From Chitinilyticum litopenaei DSM 21440 (lineage in GTDB: Bacteria; Pseudomonadota; Gammaproteobacteria; Burkholderiales; Chitinibacteraceae): 23,992 nucleotides of DNA. Below, piece after piece: positions 16,269-23,992 of this stretch. The notes under the pieces are model-generated. The model searched no databases. It worked only from the letters and a program-made list of their open reading frames with translations, and was not told the origin of the DNA. Location of the stretch: NCBI RefSeq assembly GCF_000428145.1, contig NZ_ATZJ01000051.1, forward strand, positions 1 to 23,992. Reading direction: 5' to 3'. The position numbers and the translations under genes are program-made. Position 1 is the stretch's first letter, and each line of letters opens with the position of its first letter.

Positions 16269-16451
16269 GAATGAATCCGGAAGATCGGGCGCGCGCTGGG
16301 GCGGCCACATCAGGCTGTCGATGCACAGCCGGGCTCGGTTGTTCCGGCCAGGCCGGGAAACGGATGAAAACGCGAAAAGCCATTGATTTTGCAGCCAACG
16401 CTGGGCAGCGGCTTTCGCCATGCCCCCGCCGCCAAGGCTCAAACCCGCGTT

Positions 16452-16480
16452 TTCAGACTTTTTCAACTGCCCCTTATGCT
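16452..16480 (+). promoter_or_regulatory. weak candidate promoter of glnE
   Basis: TTCAGA (16452-16457) and TATGCT (16475-16480) are spaced by 17 bases in the 250-base gap between divergent yhdP and glnE. Each hexamer matches consensus at 4 of 6 positions, so this is only a candidate. Nothing else is recognised in the gap. Confidence 0.3.
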
Positions 16481-16518
16481 AGGGTTATGGCTGATTTTAC
16501 CAACAATCACAGCCCGCC

Positions 16519-19212
16519 ATGCCCGAAATCGTTGACGACTCCAGCCCGGCGCTCAGCGCCGCACTCGCCCACAGCAATTACCTGCGCCGCCTGTTCACCC
16601 GCCGCCCGGCGCTGGCTGCGGAAACGGCCGAACACCTCTACCAGCCCTTCACCCGCGCGGCCATGCAACAGCAACTGGCACATGAGGCGCCAGCGGACGA
16701 GGAGATGCTCAAGCGCCAGTTGCGGCATCTGCGCCAGGCCGTGATGGCGCGGCTGATTGCCCGCGAGCTGGCCGGGCTCTCCGACCTCAACGAAGCCATG
16801 CACACCACCACCGACCTGGCCGAGGTCGCCATCGACGCGGCGCTGAGCTGGCTGGCGCAGCCCGACGAGCGCCACGGCGAGCCGATCGGCGAAGACAGCG
16901 GTACCGTGCAGCAGCTCATCGTCGTCGGCATGGGCAAGCTGGGCGGGCGCGAGCTGAATGTGTCCAGCGACATCGACCTGATCTTTGTCTATCCGGAAGA
17001 CGGCGAAACCAGCGGGCCGCGCCGCATCACCAATCACGAATATTTCGCGCGCCTGGGCAAGCGGCTGATCAACCTGATCGGCGACAGCAGCGACGAAGGC
17101 TTCGTGTTTCGTGTCGACATGCGCCTGCGCCCCTTCGGTGACTCCGGGCCGCTGGTCTGCTCGTTCGCCGCACTGGAAAACTACCTGCTCACGCAGGGGC
17201 GTGAATGGGAGCGCTATGCCTGGATCAAGGGGCGCGCGCTGTCGGGCGACGCCGAGGGGCTGTACGAGCTGGTCCAGCCCTTTGTGTTCCGCAAATACCT
17301 CGATTACGGCGCCTACCACTCGATGCGCGAGCTGCACAGCCAGATTCGCCGCGAGGTGCAGCGCCGCGACAAGCTCGACAACATCAAGCTCGGCCCGGGC
17401 GGCATTCGCGAAATCGAGTTCATCGGCCAGGTCTTCCAGCTGATCCGCGGCGGGCGCAACAAGGCGCTGCGCCAGCGCGCCACGCAAACCATCCTGCGCG
17501 AGCTGGGCGCCCAGGGCACGCTACCCGAAGAAGCCGTGGCCGACCTCGATGCCGCTTACGTCTTCCTGCGCAATCTCGAACACCGCATCATGTACCTCGA
17601 CGACGCGCAGACGCAGATGCTGCCCACCAGCGAGGAAGACCGCGAACGCATCGCGCGCAGCATGAATTACCCGGACTGGGCGGCTTTTCGCACGGCGCTC
17701 GACTACCACCGCAACAAGGTCACCCGGCAATTCGAGCAGGTGTTTGCCCAATCACCCGCCGACGAGGCCGGCAGCACGCAGGACATGAGCAGCCTGCAGG
17801 ATGACGGCGGCGTCGATTTGCTGCGCAATCACGGGTATATCGACGCAGGCGAAGTACACCGGAGGCTGGGTAGCTATACCTCCAGCAGCAAATACCTGCA
17901 GATGCCGGATCGCTGCCGCCGCCGCATCGATCTCATCCTGCCGGCGCTGGTGGAAACCGCCGCCGCCTACCCCAATCCGGACACCACGCTCTTGCGCGTA
18001 CTGGACCTGATCGAGGCGGTAAGCCGGCGCGAATCCTATCTGGCCCTGCTGGCCGAGCACCCGCAAACGCTCAAGCGCCTGGCCGACCTCTACAGCGCCA
18101 GCTCCTGGGTATCGCAATACCTGACACGCCACCCCATCCTGCTTGATGAATTGCTCGATGCGCGGCTGCTTTACCAGGAGCCCGACTGGGACAGGCTCGG
18201 CCGCATCCTGCGCAGCGAGCTGCAGGACATCAGCGACGACACCGAAGCCAAGATGGACTGCCTGCGGCATTTCCAGCACACGCAGGTGTTCCGCATCGTG
18301 GCCCAGGATCTGGGCGGCATGCTGACGCTGGAAAAGGTGTCCGATCACCTCTCGGCGCTGGCCGACCTGATTCTGGCAGTGACGCTGGAAGAAGTCTGGA
18401 AGGAGCTGCCCGGGCGGCACACCGAGCATCCGGCCTTCGCCGTCGTCGGGTATGGCAAGCTGGGCGGCAAGGAACTGGGTTACGGCTCGGATCTGGACAT
18501 CGTTTTCCTGTTTGACGACGAGCACCCGAATGCACAGGAGGTGTATGCCAAATACGCCAAGCGCATCGTCAACTGGCTGACCACGCTGACCCCGGCAGGC
18601 CAGCTCTACGACATCGACCTGCGTCTGCGCCCCAACGGTGCTTCAGGCCTGCTGGTGTCGAGCCTTGAGGCCTTTGCCGAGTACCAGCAGCAATCCGCCT
18701 GGGTCTGGGAACACCAGGCCATCAGCCGCGCGCGTTTTGCGGCCGGCGATGCGCGCATTGGCCAGTGGTTCGAGGATTTCCGCTGCCAGATCCTTGCGAA
18801 ACCCCGCGCTGGCACGGCCTTGCGCGAGGAAGTGCGCGCCATGCGCGAGCGCATGCTGGAAAGCCATCCAGCCCTCGATAGCGACGTGAAGCATGTGCGC
18901 GGCGGGATTGTCGATATCGAGTTCATCGTGCAATACCTGATCCTCGCGCACGCCGGCGATTGCCCGGCGCTGACGGCCAACAGCGGCAATATCGCCCTGC
19001 TGGACGTGGCGGCACGGCAGGGGCTGATTCCGGAACCTGCCGCGGAAGCGGCCCGCTATGCCTACCGTGAATTGCGCCGCCTGCAGCACGCGGCGCGGCT
19101 GAACGACAACAAGCCGAGCGAGGCCATGCTGGCGCCGCTGGCCGGCCATCTGGCTCGCGTGCGCGCACTGTGGGCGGACCTGTTCGGAGCGGATGGGCAG
19201 CATGCCGGCTGA
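16519..19212 (+). CDS. glnE: bifunctional glutamine synthetase adenylyltransferase / deadenylase GlnE
   Basis: This 897-residue enzyme adds AMP to, and removes it from, glutamine synthetase in response to PII state, adjusting ammonia assimilation. Two nucleotidyltransferase domains are visible. The N-terminal deadenylase has VVGMGKLGGRELNVSSDIDL (D151, D153) and FRVDMRLRPFGDSGPLV. The C-terminal adenylylase has VVGYGKLGGKELGYGSDLDI (D658, D660) and YDIDLRLRPNGASGLLV. A GlnD-type regulatory helical domain follows each (GGIREIEFIGQ and GGIVDIEFIVQY). It is a little shorter than E. coli GlnE (946), mainly at the N-terminus. The ATG at 16519 lacks a clear ribosome site, but no better start is seen. 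Its neighbours are yhdP (divergent) and a bidirectional terminator downstream. Confidence 0.96.
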   Translation: MPEIVDDSSPALSAALAHSNYLRRLFTRRPALAAETAEHLYQPFTRAAMQQQLAHEAPADEEMLKRQLRHLRQAVMARLIARELAGLSDLNEAMHTTTDLAEVAIDAALSWLAQPDERHGEPIGEDSGTVQQLIVVGMGKLGGRELNVSSDIDLIFVYPEDGETSGPRRITNHEYFARLGKRLINLIGDSSDEGFVFRVDMRLRPFGDSGPLVCSFAALENYLLTQGREWERYAWIKGRALSGDAEGLYELVQPFVFRKYLDYGAYHSMRELHSQIRREVQRRDKLDNIKLGPGGIREIEFIGQVFQLIRGGRNKALRQRATQTILRELGAQGTLPEEAVADLDAAYVFLRNLEHRIMYLDDAQTQMLPTSEEDRERIARSMNYPDWAAFRTALDYHRNKVTRQFEQVFAQSPADEAGSTQDMSSLQDDGGVDLLRNHGYIDAGEVHRRLGSYTSSSKYLQMPDRCRRRIDLILPALVETAAAYPNPDTTLLRVLDLIEAVSRRESYLALLAEHPQTLKRLADLYSASSWVSQYLTRHPILLDELLDARLLYQEPDWDRLGRILRSELQDISDDTEAKMDCLRHFQHTQVFRIVAQDLGGMLTLEKVSDHLSALADLILAVTLEEVWKELPGRHTEHPAFAVVGYGKLGGKELGYGSDLDIVFLFDDEHPNAQEVYAKYAKRIVNWLTTLTPAGQLYDIDLRLRPNGASGLLVSSLEAFAEYQQQSAWVWEHQAISRARFAAGDARIGQWFEDFRCQILAKPRAGTALREEVRAMRERMLESHPALDSDVKHVRGGIVDIEFIVQYLILAHAGDCPALTANSGNIALLDVAARQGLIPEPAAEAARYAYRELRRLQHAARLNDNKPSEAMLAPLAGHLARVRALWADLFGADGQHAG

Positions 19213-19233
19213 TCGGCACTCGTGATCATAAGA

Positions 19234-19279
19234 TGCAAATGCAAAATCCCCCGCTTCTGGCGGGGGATTGTCATTTGCA
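19234..19279. terminator. bidirectional terminator, glnE / ribbon-protein gene
   Basis: A 9-base core ATCCCCCGC / GCGGGGGAT with loop TTCTG is extended after small bulges by TGCAAATG / CATTTGCA. On the minus strand the stem is followed by TTTGCATTTG. Stem strength is high and the T-runs are short. It lies between convergent glnE and the 19309-19848 gene. Confidence 0.75.
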
Positions 19280-19308
19280 GTCTGCATTGAAGCGAGGCGA
19301 ATCGAAGC

Positions 19309-19848
19309 TCAGCTGTCCGCCCAGAGGCTCGCCATGCCGCCCTGGCCGACAAACAGCAGGTGATCAAGCCCGGCATCGTCACCGGGAAAGGCCATGAAGG
19401 ACACGCCCTGCTCGCCAGCGGGAAAATAGGCGCTCAGCGCGCGCACTTCGTTCTTGATCACTTCCATTAGCGCCAGCACGAATTCCGGATGGATGTCGAC
19501 GGCAAACTGGAACTCCTTGCGCCAGATGACCGCCAGAGTGGCAGCCAAGCCATTTCCGGGGTGCAGCTCGTCCTGCGAGGGCGTACTGCGGGCAAAGCCC
19601 TGTGTCGCCAGCAATTCGCCCAGCACGGCGGTCGCTTCGCTGATTTCGATCACGAAACTCGCCATGCCGGTGCTGATCTGCTGCATGTTGACGTAAGCCC
19701 GCGTATTTTTGCCCTGCTGCACGGCGAGCGCCAGCTGGCAGGCCGGGCAGGCAAATTGCGTGCAGCTGCCATCCAGCTCGGTGGCCGGTTCGCGGGGTTC
19801 GTGCACATGGCCGCAGCGGTAGCGGGCCGGAATCGGGACATCGGTCAA
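19309..19848 (-). CDS. hypothetical protein with N-terminal Cys/His metal-ribbon
   Basis: This 179-residue protein of unrecognised family starts with a TTG codon at 19848 (no in-frame ATG before the conserved-looking N-terminus), with a weak ribosome site. The first 40 residues hold C12-x-H14, H16, C29 and the CPAC pair C34/C37, resembling a zinc ribbon or short metal-binding knuckle. The rest (about 50-179) is soluble and mixed alpha/beta, with FVIEISEATAVLGELL, GNGLAATLAVIWRKEFQFAVDIHPEFVLALMEVIKNEV and a C-terminal DDAGLDHLLFVGQGGMASLWADS. There are no membrane segments and no signal peptide. It is 75 bases downstream of the diguanylate cyclase on the same strand with no terminator seen between, so they may share a transcript. 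No function is claimed. Confidence 0.7.
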   Translation of the reverse strand: MTDVPIPARYRCGHVHEPREPATELDGSCTQFACPACQLALAVQQGKNTRAYVNMQQISTGMASFVIEISEATAVLGELLATQGFARSTPSQDELHPGNGLAATLAVIWRKEFQFAVDIHPEFVLALMEVIKNEVRALSAYFPAGEQGVSFMAFPGDDAGLDHLLFVGQGGMASLWADS

Positions 19849-19923
19849 TGTCAGTACTCACTCAAGGGTTGCGGGCAAGCATGTATTTGATTGTGTGGAG
19901 CAGCGCCCATGATTTCAAGTAAC

Positions 19924-21117
19924 TTACAACGCGGATTTTGTATCGGAATAAAAAGCAAAGCTGCCGCGATCACCATGCTTTGCCTCATACATGGCCACAT
20001 CCGCCGCCTTTAGCCAGTCATCCGGATCGGCAAAGCCGGGCTGCCAGGCGGCAATGCCCAGACTGCCGCCGACCGGCAGCAGGTGTTCACCGTAAGGACA
20101 GGGCTCGGCCAGGCTGGCCAGAATCTTGCGTGCCAGATGTTCAGCAAACTCCTGCTGCAGCTGCCCCTCGATCAGCAACACGAACTCGTCACCGCCCAGA
20201 CGACAGACCGTATCTTCGCGCCGCACCAGCCGCCGCAGACGGCGCGCCACCTCCAGCAGCACCGCATCGCCGGCGTCATGGCCATAGCGATCATTCACTT
20301 CCTTGAAAAGATCGAGATCAATCAGGAACAGCGTTGCGCCCTCGCGCACGCGGCGATCGTCACGCATCAGGCGCTTGAGCCGGGACATCAGATGCAGGCG
20401 ATTGCTCAGGCCGGTGAGGGCATCCTGCAGGGCCAGCTTGCGCATCTTGTCGGCGCGCGCCATCAGGTCAGCCTCTTTTTCCGCCACACGCTGGCGAATT
20501 CGCCAGACGCGCTGGCGCAACTGGGCCAGCTGTACGGCCAGCGCCAGAAACAGCAGGCAGCTCAAGGCAAAGGCGGCCACGACCACCAGCAGTGCAGGCG
20601 CATCCCAGGCGGGCAGCAGGGCCAGCAGCGCCGGCAAGGCGACCAGCAAGCACAGCAGCCATTGTCCCGGGCTGGTCGTGACCGCCAGCAGCCACAGCCC
20701 GAGAATCGGCCACAACAGCACCACCGGCGCCGGAACGGGCACCGGCTCGGGCTGCAAGCCATAAATGAGCCAGGGCACAGCCAGCGCGATCAGCAGCCGG
20801 TGCACCCAGAGCAGCGCCTGCTGATGGACGCCCTGCAGGCCAAAGGCAATCAGCACGAAAGCTGCGGCCAGCAGCGGCACGCCCAGCAGCACGGGCATGG
20901 CCACTGGCGCTTGCAGGACAAAGAGCAGCGGCAGCAGCAGACAGCTCAGCCCCGCCGCCAGCCAGGCGGCGATCCGCTGATGGCGGACATGCAGCCGCCC
21001 CGGGTGCAGATGACGCCCGCCCGCCTCCGACACCGCTGGCAGGTGATCGCTCAGAGTAAGCAGCGTCGCGGGCGCATAGAGCGCCGAAGCCGCATTGCCG
21101 TTGCCGAATCGTCCCAT
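19924..21117 (-). CDS. membrane diguanylate cyclase (GGDEF)
   Basis: This 397-residue protein makes cyclic-di-GMP. The N-terminal half (about 45-205) has several hydrophobic segments, e.g. IAAWLAAGLSCLLLPLLFVL, VLLGVPLLAAAFVLIAFGL and LLVVVAAFALSCLLFLALAV, probably 5-6 membrane helices of no named sensor family. A coiled-coil-like linker (LRQRVWRIRQRVAEKEADLMARADKM) leads into the GGDEF domain (about 235-397). The active site RLGGDEF is intact (GGDEF at 308-312), with DLDLFKEVNDRYGHDAGD, and an RxxD inhibitory site (RRED) lies 5 residues upstream, so product feedback is expected. No EAL domain is present. The ATG at 21117 has GGGGAG 4-5 bases upstream; the open frame extends to a TTG at 21129 that would overlap this site. 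It is divergent from mnmC. Confidence 0.93.
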   Translation of the reverse strand: MGRFGNGNAASALYAPATLLTLSDHLPAVSEAGGRHLHPGRLHVRHQRIAAWLAAGLSCLLLPLLFVLQAPVAMPVLLGVPLLAAAFVLIAFGLQGVHQQALLWVHRLLIALAVPWLIYGLQPEPVPVPAPVVLLWPILGLWLLAVTTSPGQWLLCLLVALPALLALLPAWDAPALLVVVAAFALSCLLFLALAVQLAQLRQRVWRIRQRVAEKEADLMARADKMRKLALQDALTGLSNRLHLMSRLKRLMRDDRRVREGATLFLIDLDLFKEVNDRYGHDAGDAVLLEVARRLRRLVRREDTVCRLGGDEFVLLIEGQLQQEFAEHLARKILASLAEPCPYGEHLLPVGGSLGIAAWQPGFADPDDWLKAADVAMYEAKHGDRGSFAFYSDTKSAL

Positions 21118-21154
21118 GGACTCCCCCAAACAACCGAGTTGAACTGCATTGTGA

Positions 21155-21172
21155 CATAAGCAATTGCTAATG
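21155..21172. promoter_or_regulatory. 18-bp imperfect palindrome between divergent cyclase and mnmC (possible operator)
   Basis: CATAAGCAATTGCTAATG is symmetric around a perfect AGCAATTGCT core, with outer CAT/ATG arms. It is in an AT-rich patch of the 161-base divergent gap, 38 bases before the cyclase ATG, where a minus-strand promoter would lie. Only weak promoter hexamers were found around it. No regulator is assigned. Confidence 0.4.
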
Positions 21173-21278
21173 AATTGTCATTTGCAGTGGATTTATGCCG
21201 CGTCAAGTACCAGTCGGGCCCACCACACGTCACAAGCGAAACGGGTAGACTAAGCGATTTGCCCCGCCGCCGTCTGTA

Positions 21279-23189
21279 ATGCTCGCCATAAGCCCCGCCC
21301 GACTTGAATTTTCCCCTGAAGGGGTGCCGTATTCCAGCCAGTTTGATGATATTTATCATGCCCGCGCCGGGGGACTGGCGCAGGCACGCGAAGTCTTTCT
21401 GGCCGGCAACCGGCTGCCTGCAGCCTGGCAGGGCCGGCCACATTTCACGATTCTGGAAACCGGCTTCGGGCAGGGCCTGAGTTTTCTTGCCACCTGGCAA
21501 GCCTGGGCGGCCGATCCGCAGCGCGGCCAGCGCCTGCATTTCGTGTCGGTCGAGCAATTCCCCTTCACGCGCGACGATCTCGCAACGCTGCATGCCCAAT
21601 ATCCGGAAATCGCCGCCCTTTCTGCCGAAATGCGCGCCGGCTGGCCCTGGCTGACCGAAGGCCTGCACCGCATCGAGCTGGCCGGTGGCGCCGTGGTACT
21701 GACGCTGGTGCTGGGCGAGGCCGCGCACTGGCTGCCCGAACTGCAGCTTGCCGCCGATGCGATCTATCTCGACGGCTTTGCCCCGGACAAGAACCCCGAA
21801 CTGTGGTGCCCGGCCATTTACCGCCAGCTGCGGCGGCTGGCGCACGATCACACGACACTGGCGACCTACACCGTGGCCGGTCACGTGCGGCGCGGCCTGC
21901 AGGAAGCCGGCTTTGGCGTGCAGCGCGTGCAGGGCTTTGCCGGCAAGCGCCAGATGCTCGTGGGCAGCAGCACCATTGCCCCGCAATGGCGCAGCCGGCC
22001 GGCACCAGCCCCGGCCAGTCGCGAGGCCGTCATCATCGGCGCCGGCATGGCCGGCAGCAGCGTCGCCTGGCAACTGGCGCGCCGCGGCTGGAAGGTCACG
22101 GTGCTCGACAGCGCCGAGCGGATCGCCAGCGGTGCCTCGGGCAACCATGTCGGCCTGCTGCATCCGACCTTCAGCCGCGACGACAATCTGCAGGCCCGCC
22201 TGACGCGCGCCGGCTGCGCGCACACGCTGCAGGCGCTGCGCCTGCTCGCCGCCGCGGGCCGGCCAGTCCCCAGTGGCAGCCCAGGCCAATTGCAGATCGC
22301 CAAAACGCCGGAACAGGACGCGCTGTTTGCCGCCATCGCCACCGAACTGCACTTGCCGCCCGAGTTGGCCAGCTATCTGGACCGCGATGCGGCCAGCGCG
22401 CATACACAGACCCCCATTGCCGCCGGAGGCTTGCTGCACAAGGCTTCCGCCTGGATACATCCGCCCGGCCTCTGCGCCAGCCTGCTCGACCACCCGCAGA
22501 TCCGCGTGCGCACCGGTTGCACGGTCCGCCGATTGCAGCAGGACGAAGACGGCTGGCGCCTCTTTGGCGGTCAGGATGGCGAAGAGGAAGAGCTGGCGCG
22601 CTGCGCCACGGTGATTCTGGCCAATGCCAGCGCCGCCGCCCAGCTCTGCCCCGACGCCGAACTGCCGCTCAGCGACAGTCAGCGCGTGGTGACGCGCCTG
22701 CGCGCCACGCACCTGCCCAGTCCGGCGCTGGCCTTGTCCGGCCCGGGCTATCTCACCCCCGCCCATGCGGGCTTGCGTTGCCTGGGCGCCGCAGCAGTCA
22801 AGGATGGCGACATCGCCGCCGCCGCGCGCCAGAATCTGCAGGAAATCGGCAAACTGCTGCCCGGCGTGACACTCGACGAAACACTGATCCACGACTGGCG
22901 GGCCTGCCTGCGCCCCACCTCCCCCGACCGCCTGCCGCTGATCGGCCCCCTGCCCGCCCCGCAACAGCAGGACGGCCCCGCCCACCAGCTCTGGCAACTG
23001 GCGCGGCAAACCGGGCTGTATGGCGCACTCGGCTTCGGCTCACGCGGCTTGAGCTGGTGCATTCTGGCCGGCGAGCTGCTGGCCTGCCAGCTCAACGGCG
23101 AACCGCTGCCGCTGGAGCGCAAACTGCTCGACGCCATCGACCCGGGGCGCTTCGCCCTGCGCAAGCTGCGCAAGGCTTCAAACTATTGA
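21279..23189 (+). CDS. mnmC: bifunctional tRNA wobble-uridine methyltransferase/oxidoreductase MnmC
   Basis: This 636-residue fused enzyme completes mnm5(s2)U34 in tRNA. The C-terminal FAD oxidase removes the carboxymethyl group (cmnm5U to nm5U), and the N-terminal SAM methyltransferase then makes mnm5U. In the N-terminal domain (about 1-240), ILETGFGQGLSFL (58-70) binds SAM and IYLDGFAPDKNPELW is the family signature. In the C-terminal domain, VIIGAGMAGSSVAWQL (GxGxxG at 254-259) binds FAD, SGNHVGLLHPTFSRDDN follows, and the end RPTSPDRLPLIGPLP ... GLYGALGFGSRGLSW is typical. Length agrees with the fused form. The ATG at 21279 has no clear ribosome site, but the conserved PARLEFSPEGVPYS begins right after it. 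The stop lies inside the outer arm of a long hairpin. Confidence 0.95.
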   Translation: MLAISPARLEFSPEGVPYSSQFDDIYHARAGGLAQAREVFLAGNRLPAAWQGRPHFTILETGFGQGLSFLATWQAWAADPQRGQRLHFVSVEQFPFTRDDLATLHAQYPEIAALSAEMRAGWPWLTEGLHRIELAGGAVVLTLVLGEAAHWLPELQLAADAIYLDGFAPDKNPELWCPAIYRQLRRLAHDHTTLATYTVAGHVRRGLQEAGFGVQRVQGFAGKRQMLVGSSTIAPQWRSRPAPAPASREAVIIGAGMAGSSVAWQLARRGWKVTVLDSAERIASGASGNHVGLLHPTFSRDDNLQARLTRAGCAHTLQALRLLAAAGRPVPSGSPGQLQIAKTPEQDALFAAIATELHLPPELASYLDRDAASAHTQTPIAAGGLLHKASAWIHPPGLCASLLDHPQIRVRTGCTVRRLQQDEDGWRLFGGQDGEEEELARCATVILANASAAAQLCPDAELPLSDSQRVVTRLRATHLPSPALALSGPGYLTPAHAGLRCLGAAAVKDGDIAAAARQNLQEIGKLLPGVTLDETLIHDWRACLRPTSPDRLPLIGPLPAPQQQDGPAHQLWQLARQTGLYGALGFGSRGLSWCILAGELLACQLNGEPLPLERKLLDAIDPGRFALRKLRKASNY

Positions 23190-23300
23190 TCCGGCCTCTG
23201 ATGTTTTCACTCGTAGGAGCGAGCTTGCTCGCGATCAGCAAGGCTTCGCGAGCAAGCTCGCTCCTACGGAAATTCAAACTTCTGAAGGCCGGATCAATAG
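23183..23300. repeat. REP-type hairpin nested in a larger inverted repeat at the mnmC 3' end
   Basis: The inner part is a REP of the type common in Pseudomonas and relatives: GTAGGAGCGAGCTTGCTCGC and its complement, with 23-base perfect arms (23212-23234 and 23246-23268) around an 11-base loop. Around it lie perfect 15-base outer arms CTATTGATCCGGCCT (23183-23197) and its complement (23286-23300), joined by partly complementary spacers. The whole 118 bases can therefore fold into one long hairpin. The mnmC TGA (23187-23189) lies in the left outer arm, so the mRNA 3' end would be strongly structured. No T-run follows. Confidence 0.88.
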
Positions 23301-23618
23301 ATACCAGAATCTGACCGGGGCCGGATTATCCGGGATCAGGCTAAAACCGGCTCGGACACGCAGGCGCGTTGTCCGGCAGTACCAGCCCGCCAGATTCCGG
23401 CGGCCCGCCATACTATTGCACTGCCCCCTCCTGACCGACATCAGCTTGCTGCCGACCAGGTTTCCAGCTGGGGGGCCGATTGACTTCCATCACTGGCGCC
23501 CCCGGCATCAGCCGCTTGCAAGCCGGGCCGCGCCTCCAGTCCAGATACTGGTGCATGTATACCCTCGCAGGCCATCATCTGCTTTGCCTTTAGGCATATA
23601 CATCAAATGACTTCCTGA
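23301..23618. other. intergenic stretch without a convincing gene, probably IS flank and non-coding IS end
   Basis: About 320 bases lie between the REP hairpin and the transposase stop. A 64-residue open frame on the plus strand has no family features, ribosome site or neighbours supporting it. Near the transposase there is an inverted pair ATGTATA (23555-23561) and TATACAT (23597-23603) with a small TGCC/GGCA hairpin between. One of these could be near the IS end, but the other IS end is outside the window, so terminal repeats cannot be defined. Confidence 0.5.
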
Positions 23619-23992
23619 TTAGCAAGCCCCCTCAGCTTTCTTACGTAGCCACAATTCTGTCTTTGGGCCGCAAGCCACTACCGCCAGTAGTAAGCGTTCA
23701 GGCAAGCTATCCAGCCGGAAGCGGCGGTTGAAACGGTAGGCGATGGCGGCCAGGTAACGATCAGCGTACTTGCCGAAGGCAAACGCATGGTAAGCGCCCG
23801 CGAGCGTCATCTTGACATTCCCGAGCACGGTGTTGATCCAGTAAAACTCCGGCAAGTCCTTCGGTTTCTTGCCGCCAGCGACCCGAACCTCATGCTGGCA
23901 GCCCGCGGCAGTCACCGCCCGGAATGCCGGCAAGCCATCCGAGATCACTCGTGCGCCACTGGCCAGGTTGCTCTTGGCCCACTCGGCAATGG
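23619..23992 (-). CDS. IS1595-family (ISXO2-like) transposase, C-terminal part (runs off window)
   Basis: The minus strand is open from the window edge to a TAA at 23619 (124 residues); the 5' part is outside. The sequence IAEWAKSNLASGARVISDGL gives the family's second catalytic Asp region. INTVLGNVKMTLAGAYHAF gives the third catalytic residue region (an Asn-type DD(E/N)K arrangement, as in parts of IS1595) with the following Lys. The ending KYADRYLAAIAYRFNRRFRL is the typical C-terminus of DDE_Tnp_IS1595/ISXO2-like transposases. The frame is intact as far as visible. Confidence 0.9.
   Translation of the reverse strand, partial: IAEWAKSNLASGARVISDGLPAFRAVTAAGCQHEVRVAGGKKPKDLPEFYWINTVLGNVKMTLAGAYHAFAFGKYADRYLAAIAYRFNRRFRLDSLPERLLLAVVACGPKTELWLRKKAEGAC

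Noticed and set aside
21051..23009. 652-codon minus-strand frame opposite mnmC
   Set aside because: Gly/Ala/Gln-rich with no domains. The plus strand carries all MnmC motifs with normal length, so this is a GC-driven shadow.
23416..23610. 64-codon frame in the mnmC/IS1595 gap
   Set aside because: No family feature, no ribosome site, and a Pro/His/Arg-rich product typical of non-coding GC-rich DNA.

Overview
The window is GC-rich chromosomal DNA from a betaproteobacterium. Neither Rhodocyclales nor Neisseriales can be excluded from sequence alone. Supporting signs are the polyhydroxyalkanoate phasin, the yhdP-nit-tldD cluster divergent from glnE, a fused mnmC, a two-domain SerB, and housekeeping proteins closest in style to that class. 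Most of the window is conserved core genes. The accessory material is small: two insertion-sequence ends at the edges, one 266-bp palindromic miniature element, one REP hairpin and a small family of short palindromes.

Left edge (1-542): the 5' part of an IS110-family transposase runs off the window, with its non-coding left end. That end seems to abut half of a dispersed palindromic repeat. Then come dusC (minus) and, divergently, a UPF0149/YecA-like protein with a SEC-C tail, a small HAD phosphatase and serB. The HAD gene and serB are separated by an inverted-repeat element that is nearly a perfect palindrome over its full length.

Middle (4.1-12.4 kb): a minus-strand kinase-HDOD-GAF signalling protein lies upstream of a phasin gene that has its own strong sigma-70 promoter. 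Divergent from these are apbC/mrp and recR (plus), which converge on a Bax-inhibitor-1/YccA-like membrane protein at an extended bidirectional terminator. Next is the minus-strand cluster yhdP-nit-tldD. yhdP concerns outer-membrane lipid transport, nit is a nitrilase-family amidase, and tldD is a metalloprotease.

Right (16.5-24 kb): glnE (plus, nitrogen regulation) meets a small metal-ribbon protein of unknown function at another bidirectional terminator. That small gene lies downstream of a membrane diguanylate cyclase on the same strand, so the two may be co-transcribed. mnmC (tRNA wobble uridine modification) is divergent from the cyclase. Its stop codon lies inside the outer arm of a nested hairpin containing a Pseudomonas-type REP. 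The window ends in an IS1595-family (ISXO2-like) transposase fragment.

I do not see a new multi-gene defence or metabolic system. The most unusual signals are non-coding: the full-length palindromic MITE, the GGCTGCAGCC palindrome family placed just after four genes, the mnmC/REP nested hairpin, and the IS110 end with a possible bridge-RNA region. Among proteins, the unrecognised ribbon protein next to the cyclase and the kinase-HDOD-GAF protein next to phasin are the best leads.
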